Assembly: GCA_034509425.1 (NCBI GenBank)
Contig: JAVTVJ010000298.1
Coordinates: forward strand, 62,001-126,000
Direction: 5' to 3'
DNA: 64,000 bases
Source of the DNA: Eopsaltria australis
Taxonomy: Eukaryota > Chordata > Aves > Passeriformes > Petroicidae
Positions 25,601-38,097 of this stretch are shown here, piece by piece (position 1 is the stretch's first letter; each line of letters opens with the position of its first letter). The position numbers and the translations under genes are program-made. The notes below the pieces were generated by a model. It saw only the letters and a list, made by a program, of their open reading frames with translations, was not told the DNA's origin and did no database searches.

Positions 25601-27500
25601 ATTTAATTTGATTTAGTTTTTCCTGCCAGTGTCCTTCCAGAGCCTTTCCTTCTGGCTTGCTTTTGCTACATTGACTTGGAAAGATTGAAATTAGGCAGTA
25701 TATATCCTGGAATTTTTCATTAACCTCTGTCCAGATGACAGTTGCAATTATGTCTTCACTGAAGCAATAGATACAAATATATTTTGTTCAGATATTGATT
25801 TCAATTTTTTAGTGTTGTCTCAAAGCTGGATGTCAACACTGGAGTACTATGGTAATGCCACCATGTCAAAGTCCCTGAAAAGGAAGAAATTATTGTGGTT
25901 GCAATCTTTTCTTTCTTCTTAGAATAGCTGTAATTTTTGACTGCTGTTTCAAACTTCAGTGATCTAAGTATGCAGGGGATTGCCTAATATCAATGAAAAA
26001 TGACAAAATAAAGCAAAACAGAAAATATCCCAGATTTGAACCACATCACAGCTAGATCTGTTTTTCCTTGGCATCCTTATACAATTGAAGCACCACAGGA
26101 AAATCTGGTGGACTGTAGCTGGTAAATGAAGGGCCTGTTCTTATATCCACTCATGCAGCTGCTCATAAGAAGAACAACAAAAATTAACTCAGATACAAGA
26201 TAACCATACAATTGTGTGCAGCAGAATTGAATCGTGTTGAAGAAAGGACAGAAATAAGAATTATGGTATGGATAATGCCTGAAAATATAACCTCAGAGAT
26301 TTTAGTCAAAAGACTCAAGAGAAAAAATGTGCAAATCTGAGCCTGGGTCTATGTTTGCAAGAGTAAAATTCTGAGATGTCTGGCCTCCAGTTTCTTGCTT
26401 TTAAGTACTTTCTTCAAAGGTGTTAGTGCTGGGGATACATTTAACATGCTATATTTGAATAGAGAATAAATTATAAAGAACAAACAGATCTTTAGGTACC
26501 TTCTTTTTTTATTCAGAAAGTTTTCTGTAACTTAGCATGCACCACAAGTGCATAAGTGAAGAGAGTGTGCAAAGTTCTTTGTGCATTTTAAGTTAATCTT
26601 CTTCTGCTCTTATGGTGCCTCTTGCAAACAAACCCAAATGCAGAGAATATTCATTTTTTCCTGTGCTCTCTTGGCTTGACTCATTCAACCTCTTTAAAAA
26701 GAATCCTTGCAGTTTTTCCCTGTTTCTACAGTTTGCACTTAAAACTATAGAGATAAAATAAGAACAGACAATGGAAAGTTTATGTTTTAAAGATTTCAAT
26801 AACTGTAAGGCCAACAAACACAGTGAAGTGTTCCTGCTATTAGACTTGTCAAGTTCAATAAATGTCACCTATTTGCATAGGCCCTGAAGTTCTATTTGTA
26901 TTCAACTGCTGTCACATAGTTTTGTCACTACAGGATGAATCTCTCTGATGAGAAATGTTCAATACACCCTTCACCTAGAGATCTGAGGAAGTCAGATAAT
27001 ACATTACCAGCAGAACTGAACACATGTTTTTTACGATGTCATTTACAATAATCAATGAAATTATTGGTTTGGGTGCTGTGTTCAGGAGCATATTACATTG
27101 CAGTGTCCTCCAGGATAATGGATGTTCTTTCCACTCTCATGTAAGTGTACTGAAGGCCACTTAACCTCTGATTCTCTTATTATTAGATTTACAGTGGAAA
27201 AGTGAAAGGAGTTTTAGCTGTGAATCTACTGAATGGGCTGATGAAAACCTGAGAAAATTACAGTCAAAATTTATTTTTCGCAGTGAAAAAAAAAAGTGAC
27301 TACCAAATTTCTTTGGAGAAATGAACTGAAGAAACTGGGCTACAGGACTTTGCCCAGTAGTACCTTACAGGAGATGAGGACAGACTTTCAAGTTACTTTA
27401 GAAGTCTATTGTATGGAGCTGGAGAACAAGTTCTTATTTGCATTTTTTTCTAAATTTAATCAGAGAATTAAAGAGGCAAGAAGGTAATTTGTGTTGTTTT
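19639..27500. other. Single-copy AT-rich non-coding sequence
   Basis: This is the longest stretch without a recognised transposon apart from a short AAAC run at 24686-24704. Open frames, up to 105 codons at 25030-25347 on the minus strand, look like chance. A GTGTGGGTG-type GT-rich tract lies near 25160-25180. No RNA gene or exon was recognised. Confidence 0.55.
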
Positions 27501-27509
27501 CTTTCTTTT

Positions 27510-27564
27510 TTTTGTTTTGTTTTGTTTTGTTTTGTTTTGTTTTGTTTTGTTTTGTTTTGTTTTG
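27510..27564. repeat. (TTTTG)n microsatellite, 11 copies
   Basis: Eleven perfect TTTTG pentamers, preceded by a T-rich CTTTC stretch from about 27500. On the minus strand this reads as an A-rich (CAAAA)n tract. Such tracts often grow from retrotransposon poly(A) tails, but no element body adjoins this one. Confidence 0.95.
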
Positions 27565-27566
27565 TT

Positions 27567-28335
27567 ACAGGAATTGCTCAGAGAATCCTGAGGTGCATTG
27601 CAATAAGGGGACAATGTGATTGACCATTCTTGAATCTGAATACTGTGCAGTTTGCTATACAGCCATGAAAATGTATCTATGAAAGCAGATTTTTCCTTTT
27701 AGATATACTGTTCTGGCTACATAAATTCTCTTTATCATCAGAAAAGATCTGAAAGGTACAGCATAATCAGTGTGTATTTTTAACCTTGCAGAACGTGGCT
27801 ACTTAAGTGGTTTCTAGATGGAAGAAGAGCAGTATAATTGGACTGAGTTTTCACATAAATCACTTCCAGCAGGAAATGTAGCTCCCTTATTGATAATATA
27901 TGGAAGGCTTATTACTGAACATTGGTGAAAGAAATTAATTATTCCAAGTATGTGTAGAGAGACATACCAATAGGCATAGATTTAAGAATCATTTTATTTG
28001 CCTTCAAAATTACTTGTTCAGTGTTAGAAGGAAATTGTTATGATCCTACTTAAGTATTTTCATGATAATTATCATATAAAAAGCCATAATCCATCAAAAA
28101 CATTATTGTGAATGTATTTTTTATTTTCCATGGCACGTTGTAAATTTATACAAACACACAGAAAAATTTATCTGTTTATGAAAATGCATACATTCCTTAT
28201 AGTTAATTATGCTAGTAAAAAAAAAAGGCATTTGAAAAAAAAGTTTTGAATAGTAAATTATATCTTTAACTAAATGGAACAGAAGACAAGTGTAATCAGT
28301 AAGGTAATACATATCATGGTAAAATCACCTTCATG
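27567..28335. other. Non-coding sequence, nothing recognised
   Basis: AT-rich sequence between the TTTTG array and the CR1 relic. No feature was recognised. Confidence 0.5.
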
Positions 28336-28768
28336 GCCATTGCTGGGCTTGCTCCACTGTGTCACTGTCTGTCTTGTCCTGAAGAGCCAGCATCAGAAAC
28401 AGATATGGCCCAGAAGGGTAGGAAGAGAGGAAGGATGCTCTCTCTCAAGCTGCTAATAATCCTCTCCTAGTGTGGCACAAGATACTCTTGGCCTTTGCTG
28501 CTGCAAGGACACATCACTGGCTCAGGTCAACACGGTGCCCACCAGGAGCTTTCCTGCAAAGCTGCTCCCCAGCCAAGCTGCAGTGGTGCCTGGCTTTATT
28601 CTCTCCATGGGCAGGACTTGGTATGTGCCTTTGTTGAAGTTCTGGAAGTTCCTACTGGCCCCTTTTTCCAGCCTGTCAAAGCTCCTCTGAATTGAATGAA
28701 AACCGTCTGGTGCATCAATTAAATCTAATTTTGTAAGTCTGAAAACTTGCTGAAATTTATTCATCAGA
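28336..28768 (-). mobile_element. Old CR1 LINE relic (RT C-terminal region)
   Basis: Read on the minus strand this is the C-terminal part of the CR1 reverse transcriptase. A frame at 28522-28764 carries FRLTKLDLIDAPDGFHSIQR, where the FRLTKL aligns with the catalytic FADDTKL box of CR1 and has lost both aspartates. DRLEKGASRNFQNFNKG and LGSSFAGKLLVGT follow. The rest (28336-28520) aligns with the CR1 region between LNMSQQC and QFWAP but is badly decayed. Both ends are missing, so it is an old internal fragment. It is more diverged than the copy at 3946-5975. Confidence 0.85.
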
Positions 28769-31700
28769 TTTTAAAGTTAGAAGGTACTAAACCTATGTTT
28801 TTATAATTTATCATACAAATCTTCATCTTGCATTCACTTTGAGTAGTATTATGTATTAAAAGACCTCCAATAAATTAGTTACGTTACTTGGTGAATAAAA
28901 GAATTGGGTCTTATTCATTATGCACAAAGGTTTCAGAATCTGACTGTACATTATTCATTCTCAAAGTACTTCCAGACACTGAATGTACAATTTGTTTCTA
29001 CCTCTCCTATATGGTCATTTGTTTGACAAACAATAATGTTTTTTATTCTAAACTGAAATTGATATTACATGCTACAAGAAGTAAAACACTGTGTGAAGAT
29101 TACACTCAGATAGATAGAACTCCAGGGCAGTTTGGGTGGACATACCCTGTTTTGGAGAAGAAGAAACATGAGACATTCCTTGACACTAAACAATGCCAGG
29201 AAAAAGCCTTGGCCAGATTGAGCTTTGTAGCATAAATGGAACAGCCACAGACCAGGAATCCTATTATGGTGAGCACCAAAGCAGGCACAAGTTCCAGTGT
29301 TCTTGTTGCCCAAGTCAGAGCAGCTCTTACTTAAGACTGGACAATCCTGTTGTCTGGACAACTTCAGGTTTAAACATTGCATGTAAAACCTGGAGACATG
29401 TTTAAAGGGCTTCTGGCCTCTAGAGATTTGAGAACTAGACACTACATTAAGCAGTAATTATGTAGAAATTAATTTGCAACCATTAATACAATCAGGCAAA
29501 TAAATAAGTAGATTTATGCTTCTGTTGCCATGTGAACTGCAGTTTTTACCTTTTTGCCTGTCCCTTGTTTTCATGCCTTTCTCTCCTTCAACATGCCTTT
29601 ACACTTAACAAAAAATCCAATTCTTATAATAGAAATTACCTGACAGGGATTCAAGTTCCAGCTCGGGAACTCCTATTGCAGTTTTGAATTGTGGCAGAAT
29701 TAAGGACTCCTCAGATCCTGCTTCCTGACATTCTTCTGTTTTTCTTTCTCTCCCCAGGCTTGAGCCCTGTGGATCTGGCCACAATTAAACAAGCTTAGAA
29801 GTCTTTCTCACACATAAATTTATACACAAACTTTTCTTCATTTATAGATGAGCACATAACGCAAACACACACTGCATTACAAAGAGGAATTGGAGGTACA
29901 GGAGTTATTTTTCTATTGGAAAGCATTTCAGTCACTGTCCAAGACAATAAAAAGCAAATTTGCATAACAGAAAACCCATAAAAGGCTGCACAGATTATTG
30001 CTAAAGAAAACATGTTCTTGATTTTCTATGGGCACTTTCAGGGAATGATAACTTTACAAATATGACAAAAACACTAGGTACATTCACCTCTTTAATTATG
30101 GAAGCATTTCTAAGATAAATATTAAAATTATTCATCCTTAATGTATTCATCTTAAAAATAGTGACTCAGTATAATCCTCTTCCAGGACTCTGACACCTAG
30201 AGCTGTGAATCAAAATTTAATAGCTGAAGGTGTTTTTGCTTTTACCTGTGCATGCTTCTGCACTGGTGGCTGTTGCTTTTCAGAGTGACATCCCTAAAGA
30301 GTGTTTGCAGAAGACCCTAACCACCACTTTTTCAGCTGTTGTATTAAACAAGGCTGAAACTCCTGCCTAGGAGCAGGAGTGGGGGTGACTCTAGTGTTGG
30401 CCAGGCACCCCTGCACCCATGAGCATCAGGCAGCATCTGCCATGCATAGTTCAAAGGAGCCAAGCCAGAGACAGGGGTGGAGATTGTCCCTGCTGTGGCA
30501 TCGCAGGGACAGGGGCTGTGGGATCCTGGACTGTGGGCTGAGTGGGTGAAGCCCCAGGAGAAGACCCACGGAGGAGCTGTCTGGACCAGCCTAGCTAGAA
30601 CCCTCAGGTCCTAAAAATGCTGTTTTTCAGGTGAGAGAAAGCTAAAGACATTTCATAATTTTGTGAATAGGGCCATTTTGACAGTCATAGTAATGTGTTG
30701 ATGTATTCTTTTTTTCTTTGAGAGCAAATGGAGGTGAGCAGAGCAGAGAACTAGGTTAAGATGAATGCTTGTGCTATCTCTATTCTCATAACACTAAAAA
30801 TGTTTTCATCCAAAATCTATCACTTTGAATTGGGGTGACCAAAGACTTAAAATTAGCATTCCCTTTTTCTAGGCAAGCATTCTCAATTTTTTTTTCTGCA
30901 CACCTTTTCAAAAGAAAAAAGAACAGAGGACTTCTCATACTTTTGTTCTCGCACACAGAGGCTCACGACAGCTCAATTGTTTCAGTCCAAGAGGAATGAT
31001 GGAAAAGGAAATGAGGAAAGCTCAGGTGGAAAGCTGCAAAATGGATGTGTTATGATTTGTATATCAATAATTAGAAAGTGAGCAGAGCAGATGACAGAAT
31101 GGTCATTTGTTAAATGCCAGACAGAGGAGAGTGTTTCTTCTGTACATGCAAACAAAGGCACCTTTATTCTGCTACAGAAAAAAAAAAGAAGAAAAATAAC
31201 TGTGTGAATAAGTACTACTCAGGAAAATTGTTAGCTGAGGAGGGGATTTGAGGATGCAAATTATGACAGACAGCAGAGGGCCAGAATATTCTCAGTTTGA
31301 GGCTTCTTAAATTTGCCTAAGCAGCAGAGCTTCAGCTGAAACCTCATTTTCACAGTATGCCCGAGGTTATACTGAATGAGCAGAAAACCTGCACATAATG
31401 CATGAAACAGAAAAGCCCAAGAAAGAAACTGATATTCAGAAAAAACTCTGTCTTGTGAGAAGACCTTACCCCTTATTGCTGCACCTGGTTCTAAAGCTTT
31501 TGGTAGAGCACAGAAACAAAGATAACAGCAAGAAATTAAATACAGCAAGGAATCCCTCATTTTACCTTTGTTCACAGCTACTCCATTTAATTTGTAAAAT
31601 CATGCAATCAGCAACTCAGAAGCATAGTTATGATTTCCCCAATATTTCTTAAAAAATTAAAGATGGCAAAACCAATATATTGGGGAACAATAAAAGAACA

Positions 31701-34700
31701 GAAAGGAAAGTTAGAGAATGCAAGCTCTGATACCTAAAGGGAATAGGAGTGAGGGAGTAAAGGCAAGAGAGAATTTAGGGACAAAAGTTCATTATTCTAA
31801 TTTTTATTAGTTCATTTCTGGCCACTGATTCTTATTATTAGTGGAAAAAAAGAAGCAGAATACTACAACAGCAGTTAGCTCCTTATTATTAAAGAAACAT
31901 CTGAAGAGGCAGCTCAAACCATTTACAACATACAAGATGAATGTTGCCTAAAAATTATTTACAAGCAAAATTTAGCAAAGAATAGTTGATGAAATGTGTT
32001 TCTCAGATCTAAACTTTTTTTTTTAATGTTTTGAGTTCAGCTATGTTTTTCAGTGCTCTAGGAATTTGCTTCAGTAACACTTATTTTTTCTGGGTTTTGA
32101 GCTAATATTTGAACAAAAATTTACAATTATTCCTTGTTAACAGATATAATTTAGCTAATTTATAGTAGTTTCTATAGAAGAATTTGATTGTGAGAAATAG
32201 TGATATTCTGACTTATGATCCAAACTGAAACAAAATTATATTTTGGAATGAAATTTTTTTTATTCCAGGGAAAAAAGTAATTTAAGGTTCAAATCTTTTC
32301 CACACTATTCTTAAAATTTTTAGTGTGCTCTTTGAAATTCAAAGTAGGTGGATAGGGTTAAGAATAATGTATATTAGAGAAGAAAAGTACCAAATAGAAA
32401 ATAAGAAGTGTCTTATATGCCTTTAGATGAAATTAAATTTTTTTTCAGATGTCCAGCCAAAAAGTGTTCATATTAGAGGTAAATTGTGACATGTAGCCTA
32501 AGTCAGTCATCATATATTAACATGAGTACAAGCATGAAATTTGAGCACAAAATGTGTGAACATTCTTTTGTAAGACAAAGTATCCGTGCTAGTGAGAAAG
32601 AGGGTGATTCTGTAAAAGAAAAAACCAAATAGATTCAAGAATGTGTAAGTTAAACTTTTATGTGTGTAAAATTTAAAAACTATGGAGTCAATATTTCTAA
32701 ACAAGCAGAAAGTATATTTATGCATTCATTTATAATTATTTCATTTAATAAAAAATTGTCATCATTTGGACTTCTGTGTACTTTATCAGCAGTAACTTGT
32801 ATAAATTCAGTTACAACACTTTCAGACAATAGGAAAAACATTCCTGTCTTTTCCTGAGGATTTAATTAAATCAGCCAATTTCTCCAAAACACTTGTGGGT
32901 GCATTGTCAAAAATGGGTTTAGAAATTTATAAACTAATTGTTATCAGTACTTTTCAATGGAGTTTTCTTTCTTTCTTTAAAAGTTTTCATTTAGAGTCCT
33001 AGCTTTTCTATTTCCTGAAGAACAGTAATTCTGACTACTAATTTTAAAATTAGTTTGTATGATTGCTTGAGGTCTAGCCTTGTGCTCTTTCCTTCCTTGC
33101 TGCAGGCAAGTTCAATCACTTAGGTAAATAAATACCAAATAATAATTGCATTTGGTGAAAACATCCTGGGCCAAATGGTTGCAAGTTAATTCCAGCTCTG
33201 TAGCTCCTCTCTGAATTCCAATTTGGATTTTAGCATCAAGCAAAAATAGATGAAAATGCTGAATGATCTGATTTTTTTAATAAAGTCTTTTGTGAGAAAA
33301 GGTCACCAGTATTCTCACTTCATGTACAGCTTTTTCACAGAAGCTTAACTGTTCATAAATTTAAGTCTATGATGTTTTTATTCAATACTTTGTGCAACTA
33401 CACTGTCCTTAAGTAATTAATATTCCTTTGGCCTGAAGTATTTGCCCTTCATCAAAAAGGACAATTTTTTATTTATTGAATATCCTTTAGATTGACTGAT
33501 ATATAAGTTTCTTTAATTGACATATCTGCACATTTTTGAAGAATTATTATTTTCCCATGATAGGTTAATTGCCATTGTGACAATATCACCAGTCTATTTC
33601 CTATCTAAAATTATATTTTTCTTTTCACTTAAGTGCATATCACAATTTCATTATAAGACTGGAGAACTAGTCAATCAAGGGTTGATGAATTATGAAGAGT
33701 AAATAACTTTGAGAGCTTGGTAGGTTTAAGTCTTTTGGTTAAAAGGTTAATTAAGGCTGAAATTAATCACAAGCAATTGGTTTATTTTTTATTCTGCAGT
33801 GAATGACTATGTATGAGCCATGGCTAAACAAGATGATGAGGTCTTTCCATAGCATTATGAGTTTATGAAGGGAAATATTCCAGAATAAGTTTAGGATGAG
33901 AAGGGCTGACACTTTCATGTCACAGCATCGCAATCAAGCAGGTGCTGCCTGTACCAACTTCACTTCAGTGAGAGAAATCAACTGATTTAGGTCTGTCACA
34001 TCCTAGTTGTTCTCTGGAAAATTTGGAAGAAGGATATTCAAATTCCTACTGATGGAAGGTCAAGATGGCATCCTTTCTGTACGGTGCTGCTCTCAGTGGG
34101 GACTTTCAACTACTTTGTGATGAAAAAGATGATAAAAAATATAATAATCTCTCACAATTCCCATCTATGAGCCCTTCTAGAAGTGCTAATAGAGTGTTTG
34201 GGTAATTGGGATTTCTCCTCTTGCCAAATATGGATTATTCTGCTTTAATCAACTAATTAAAGACTTATTTTAAGCCAAATAAAACCTATATTATTTTTAA
34301 CTCTTTTGTATGCTTTGCCATATTGAGGTAATGGTTAATGTCAGGAGCCAGATTGTTTAGGGCAGTCACTTAAATTTTCATTCACTTTACACTTGAGAAT
34401 AATTTTGAAAATTGCATAGTGACTATATATATAATAATAATTGTGCAACATTCTAGAAATATAATTTCTATATGTGCAATGGATATTACATTATACTTGC
34501 AATGGATATTATATAATAATTATATTTTATAATGTAAAAATTTATTTTATTTTATTTGTTTTATATTTCAGACACCTCTATGAGTTTATGTGTATTTGTT
34601 CCTGTGTGTGCAGTGTCTACTGTAAGAAACCAATACTGAACAATAGTTTGAAACTATTCATTCCTTTAAGTTGAGGTCTTATTCTAAAGGAGAATATTAG

Positions 34701-36548
34701 ATACTGAATCACTGGCTCTGCTATTAATGGAAGTGTTATATTCCTAATTTTTCTCCTCATGAATGTCACAATCTTAGGCTCAAAGTAAAATGCATGTGTT
34801 ATCTTTGTGTTTAAGAAAATGAGCTGCTGATTTCTGCCAATGTATTTCATCTTAGAAAACACAAGCAAAAAGCTCATTAACATCTTTGCTTCTGCTGCCT
34901 CTTAGAAGAGAATTGTTCATCACAATGAAAATGAAAATGCAATTTGGTAAAGCTTGTTGCAGCTCTTCCAGATGCATGCAATAAATTTCTGAAGAAGGAA
35001 GGTAGAGCTCTTCATGTCATATTCTTCATGTCTTCTTGCATCTGTCATATACTCAGCTATTCAAGAAAGTTATGTAACAGAACTGGGGGGCAACAGGCTG
35101 TTAGACTTCGGAATCATTTTCAGACTAAAAAAATTAAGGGCTCTCAAAAGTAACATCAGAAGGAGCCATTTTTATTTTATATAATATTACTATAATTACT
35201 ATTAATAATAATTGTATTTATAATAACAATAATTTTAAAAATATAGATTGATTTAATGAAGATTTTACAGAGTGAAATTGTAATACAAGTCTCTAATTCT
35301 GGAAAGGGAGTAGAAAGAATCAACTTAGAAAACCTGTTCTAAATGGATTTTATACTACATGAATAACACCTGTTTTGCCTTACTGAAACCAGTTGAATGT
35401 AATAATTAATATATTTTTTAGCATGTGTTGTATTATATGCAAATATCAAATTATTTTCTGGAATTAGGACTGTAAAATGGTGATTTAGTTAGATCTTGAT
35501 TCATAATAATTCTGGGAAGAGAGGTCATTTGCTTTTGAGTATCTTGCTCACTAAAATAAAACAATGGCCATTTCTAAAAAAAAATATGTATTGTGAGCAG
35601 CTGGTGAAATGTTTAACTTTAATTGCTTATCTTAGAATCCAATTGCTCAAAATAAGGAATGAACTCAAGAAATGGGTGTTCTGACTGAATTCTGAAGTGA
35701 AAACTTCAACAGTAATAATCAAAATTTCACTACATAATAATGAAAAATAGAACCTCTACCACTTCATAACTTCAGAAGGTGTGTCTTCATTATGAATTTA
35801 CAAAGCAGTTTACCCCAATTTTCTTTCTGTCTTTTTTTTTTTTTTTCCTATTAAAATATCTTTTTTGTTTGTCTTCGTTTGAATTCAGGTGTTTCCTTAC
35901 AGACATTGTAAAGTCCTAGTTCTAAGTGTCAGGGACATCAATTCTCATATTCTTCCCACTTCTTTTGGAAATGAGTGTTGTATTTAAAACTTATCTGCTG
36001 AAATATGTAAGTATTTTTCCTTATTAAATACTTGGAAATGTAACCAACTTACTCTATAAATTTGTTAGAAGCCAATATATTAATTATTTAACTAAAATAC
36101 AGTTACAAGCATGCTCTCAGATTTATTAACCGTGATATGGTAGAGCATTGTCAGATATTTATACTAACAAATATATCAGGAATAGTAAAATAACTTTCTG
36201 TAGTTTCTGAAAATATCCATATTTATTAGAATATTTATTCTAATATTTATTAGAAAAAAATTTGTTCTGTGTCAAAATCATAAATAATTAATTATTGGAG
36301 GAAAGAAACATTGCTGGCCATCTATATTTTTAAACTTTCACACAAGAACAGGCCTATCTTTCATTTTATATTTGCTAAGACTCTTCCCTGCTGGCAAAGC
36401 TGCTCATTAAAACACTATATCACTTCATGGTCTTTCACTAAACCATTGAAACTTTTAGTCACCATACAGAGACGTACCCTAATCAATTCCAGTGGGAGTG
36501 CATCTGTTCCCATGTTTGGTGTTCCATACAGAAGCTCATGTTTCCTTG
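28769..36548. other. Single-copy AT-rich non-coding sequence
   Basis: No gene or transposon was recognised. Overlapping frames at 28888-29235 (plus, 115 codons) and 29065-29442 (minus, 125 codons) lie back to back and match nothing I know. A GC-richer patch at about 30340-30610 contains a small hairpin, CTCCTGC-CTAGGA-GCAGGAG. Very AT-rich stretches occur at 34430-34560, with a 13-bp direct repeat GCAATGGATATTA at 34476 and 34499, and at 35170-35260. A T15 run lies at 35832-35846. A 10-bp-arm inverted repeat lies at 36224-36245. Confidence 0.55.
36224..36245. repeat. Short AT-rich inverted repeat
   Basis: TATTAGAATA (36224-36233) and TATTCTAATA (36236-36245) form a perfect 10-bp stem around TT. 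The AT-only context makes chance likely. Confidence 0.6.
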
Positions 36549-37080
36549 TGTGCTGGTTTTGGCTGAGTTATTTGCTGTGTACCAGCCCGTGTGGTGCCAC
36601 ATTTTGGATTTGTGGCCAAGCCAGTGCTGTAACACGGCGATGTTTTAGTTATTGCTGAGCAGGGCTTGCACAGCATCCAGGTTTTTTCTGTCTTCATTAT
36701 CATCTCAAGAAGTGAGGAGGGAGCAGAGCTGAGCCCTGCTGACCACAGGGATGTATTCCATGCCATCTGGGGTCATCCTCAGCATATAAATAGAAGGAAG
36801 AGGACAGAAGCAAGGGAGCAATGATGTTTGGCTTCCCACATCCCAAGTCACCATTACTTGTGATGGAGCCCTGCTTTCCTGGAGATGACTGTACATCTGC
36901 TTGCCCTTGAGAAGTGGCAAATTAATTCCTTGCTTTGCTTTGCTAGAGCATCCAGCTTTAAACTGTTTTTATCTCAATCCACAAGACTTTTACCCTTTTA
37001 TTTCTCTCCCCGTTTCACTGTAGGGAAGTGAGCAAGTGGCTTCACAGATTTGAGCTGCCCACTGGCTTTAAACCACAACA
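36549..37080 (+). mobile_element. Solo LTR of an ERVL-like endogenous retrovirus
   Basis: The 532-bp block begins TGTGCTGGTTTTGGCTGAG and ends GCTTTAAACCACAACA, the inverted ends of an avian ERVL-like LTR. A TATA box (TATAAAT, about 36785-36791) lies in the middle in the plus orientation. It is followed by the GTGATGGAGCCCTGCTTTCC block and a purine-rich stretch before the end. It is the same family as the minus-strand copy at 19118-19638 and related to 49055-49588. No internal viral genes and no primer-binding site follow it, so it is a solo LTR. The flanking 5-mers (CCTTG and ATTCA) do not match, so target duplication is lost or the copy is a recombinant. Frames inside it at 36536-36920 on the minus strand are not genes. 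Confidence 0.92.
36785..36791 (+). promoter_or_regulatory. LTR TATA box
   Basis: TATAAAT lies centrally in the solo LTR, at the place where the U3 promoter of this family sits. It would drive plus-strand transcription if still active. Known of LTRs in general; activity here is not shown. Confidence 0.55.
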
Positions 37081-37993
37081 ATTCAGAACTAATTGCAACA
37101 GGGTTTCTTGAGTATGGAGAAGGAGGGAATAATCATTTAAGCAATTAGTGCTTGTAGGACTAGTGTCTTTACAGGCATAAAATCAAAATATAGTGAGAAT
37201 ATGTCTAAAACACATTGTCTCTAATTTTAGAATCATTAGTCCACTTTTAGAGCTAACCTGTGTTCCACTGTAACTCATTTTATAAAAAAGTAGAGAAGTA
37301 AATAACTTTAGTCAATAAAATGATTTATCTAGAAAGAGAATGAAGCTATGTGGATTGATCTTTTTTTTCCATGAGTGTTATGTTGATTTATGCTAGTAAA
37401 GATTATCAAGGTATTGGTCATGGTAGTTTATCTAAGCTACATTCAAGTTTTTACCTCCATTGTATAAGACAGAAAAATTTTAAACACCTAGCATGAGGTT
37501 TATTCTTAGTGAGGAAAGAATATTTTGTAGAATAAAACTTAGTCATAAATACTTCATATAATCCATTATTTAATTCCCAGGCCCCCACACTACAGGAAAC
37601 TTCGTAAGTAGAAAGTTTTTGAACTCATGAAAATAATAAAATGTATATCTTTCGTTACTATATCTGCAGGAACTGTGGTACTCAGGAATAATGCACCTCC
37701 TTTGTCTTCCCTGCAATTCCACACACTTATTTTCCAGTATTCATGAAATTGTTAGTTAACTTAACTTCCAATCTTTGTAAATCACTTTTTGCATATATCT
37801 TATGACGTTATTTTCAGTGTTCTGCATTGCAGATTGCATGTTTTTGTATTTCTCACTGTTTATATGATGGTCAGTGTAAGTTTACACTCATTAAATATAA
37901 TGAATTCTCCTAAAGCCTGATCTACCCACACTGGCAGTCTTCTCATTGACATTGGTTTAGACTCATGATTATTACTCCTCTGCAAAGGAACGT
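37081..37993. other. Non-coding sequence, nothing recognised
   Basis: AT-rich sequence between the LTR and the first copy of the 59-bp repeat. No feature was recognised. Confidence 0.5.
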
Positions 37994-38052
37994 ATATTTT
38001 ATTATTAATTTTTAGCTTAATAAAATATTCACTATATTGTGTGCAGCTGTAT
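37994..38052. repeat. 59-bp direct repeat, copy 1
   Basis: From ATATTTTATTATTAATTTTT to GTGTGCAGCTGTAT, the block matches 39924-39982 with only two mismatches (TAGCTT/TAACTT and AAAATA/AAAGTA). The match breaks off sharply on both sides. Family unknown. It may be a local duplication or two pieces of a short unrecognised repeat. Confidence 0.9.
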
Positions 38053-38068
38053 GTCACGTGTATATTTA

Positions 38069-38097
38069 TGTAATCTCAGTGAGCAACTGAGATTACA
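38069..38097. repeat. Perfect 12-bp-arm hairpin
   Basis: TGTAATCTCAGT (38069-38080) and ACTGAGATTACA (38086-38097) are perfect reverse complements around the loop GAGCA. It resembles an intrinsic hairpin but has no U-run, and this is a eukaryotic sequence, so it is not called a terminator. It lies 17 bp past the 59-bp repeat and has no partner near the second copy. Confidence 0.85.

Noticed and set aside
27145..27185. Short MIR-like stretch (CCACTTAACCTCTGATTCTC)
   Set aside because: Only about 20 bases resemble the SINE core, too short to call.
28888..29442. Overlapping 115- and 125-codon frames on opposite strands
   Set aside because: No recognised domain or splice context, and long frames of this size are expected by chance several times in 64 kb.
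33037..33054. 18-bp AT-only palindrome ACTAATTTTAAAATTAGT
   Set aside because: Likely by chance in such AT-rich sequence, no supporting structure.
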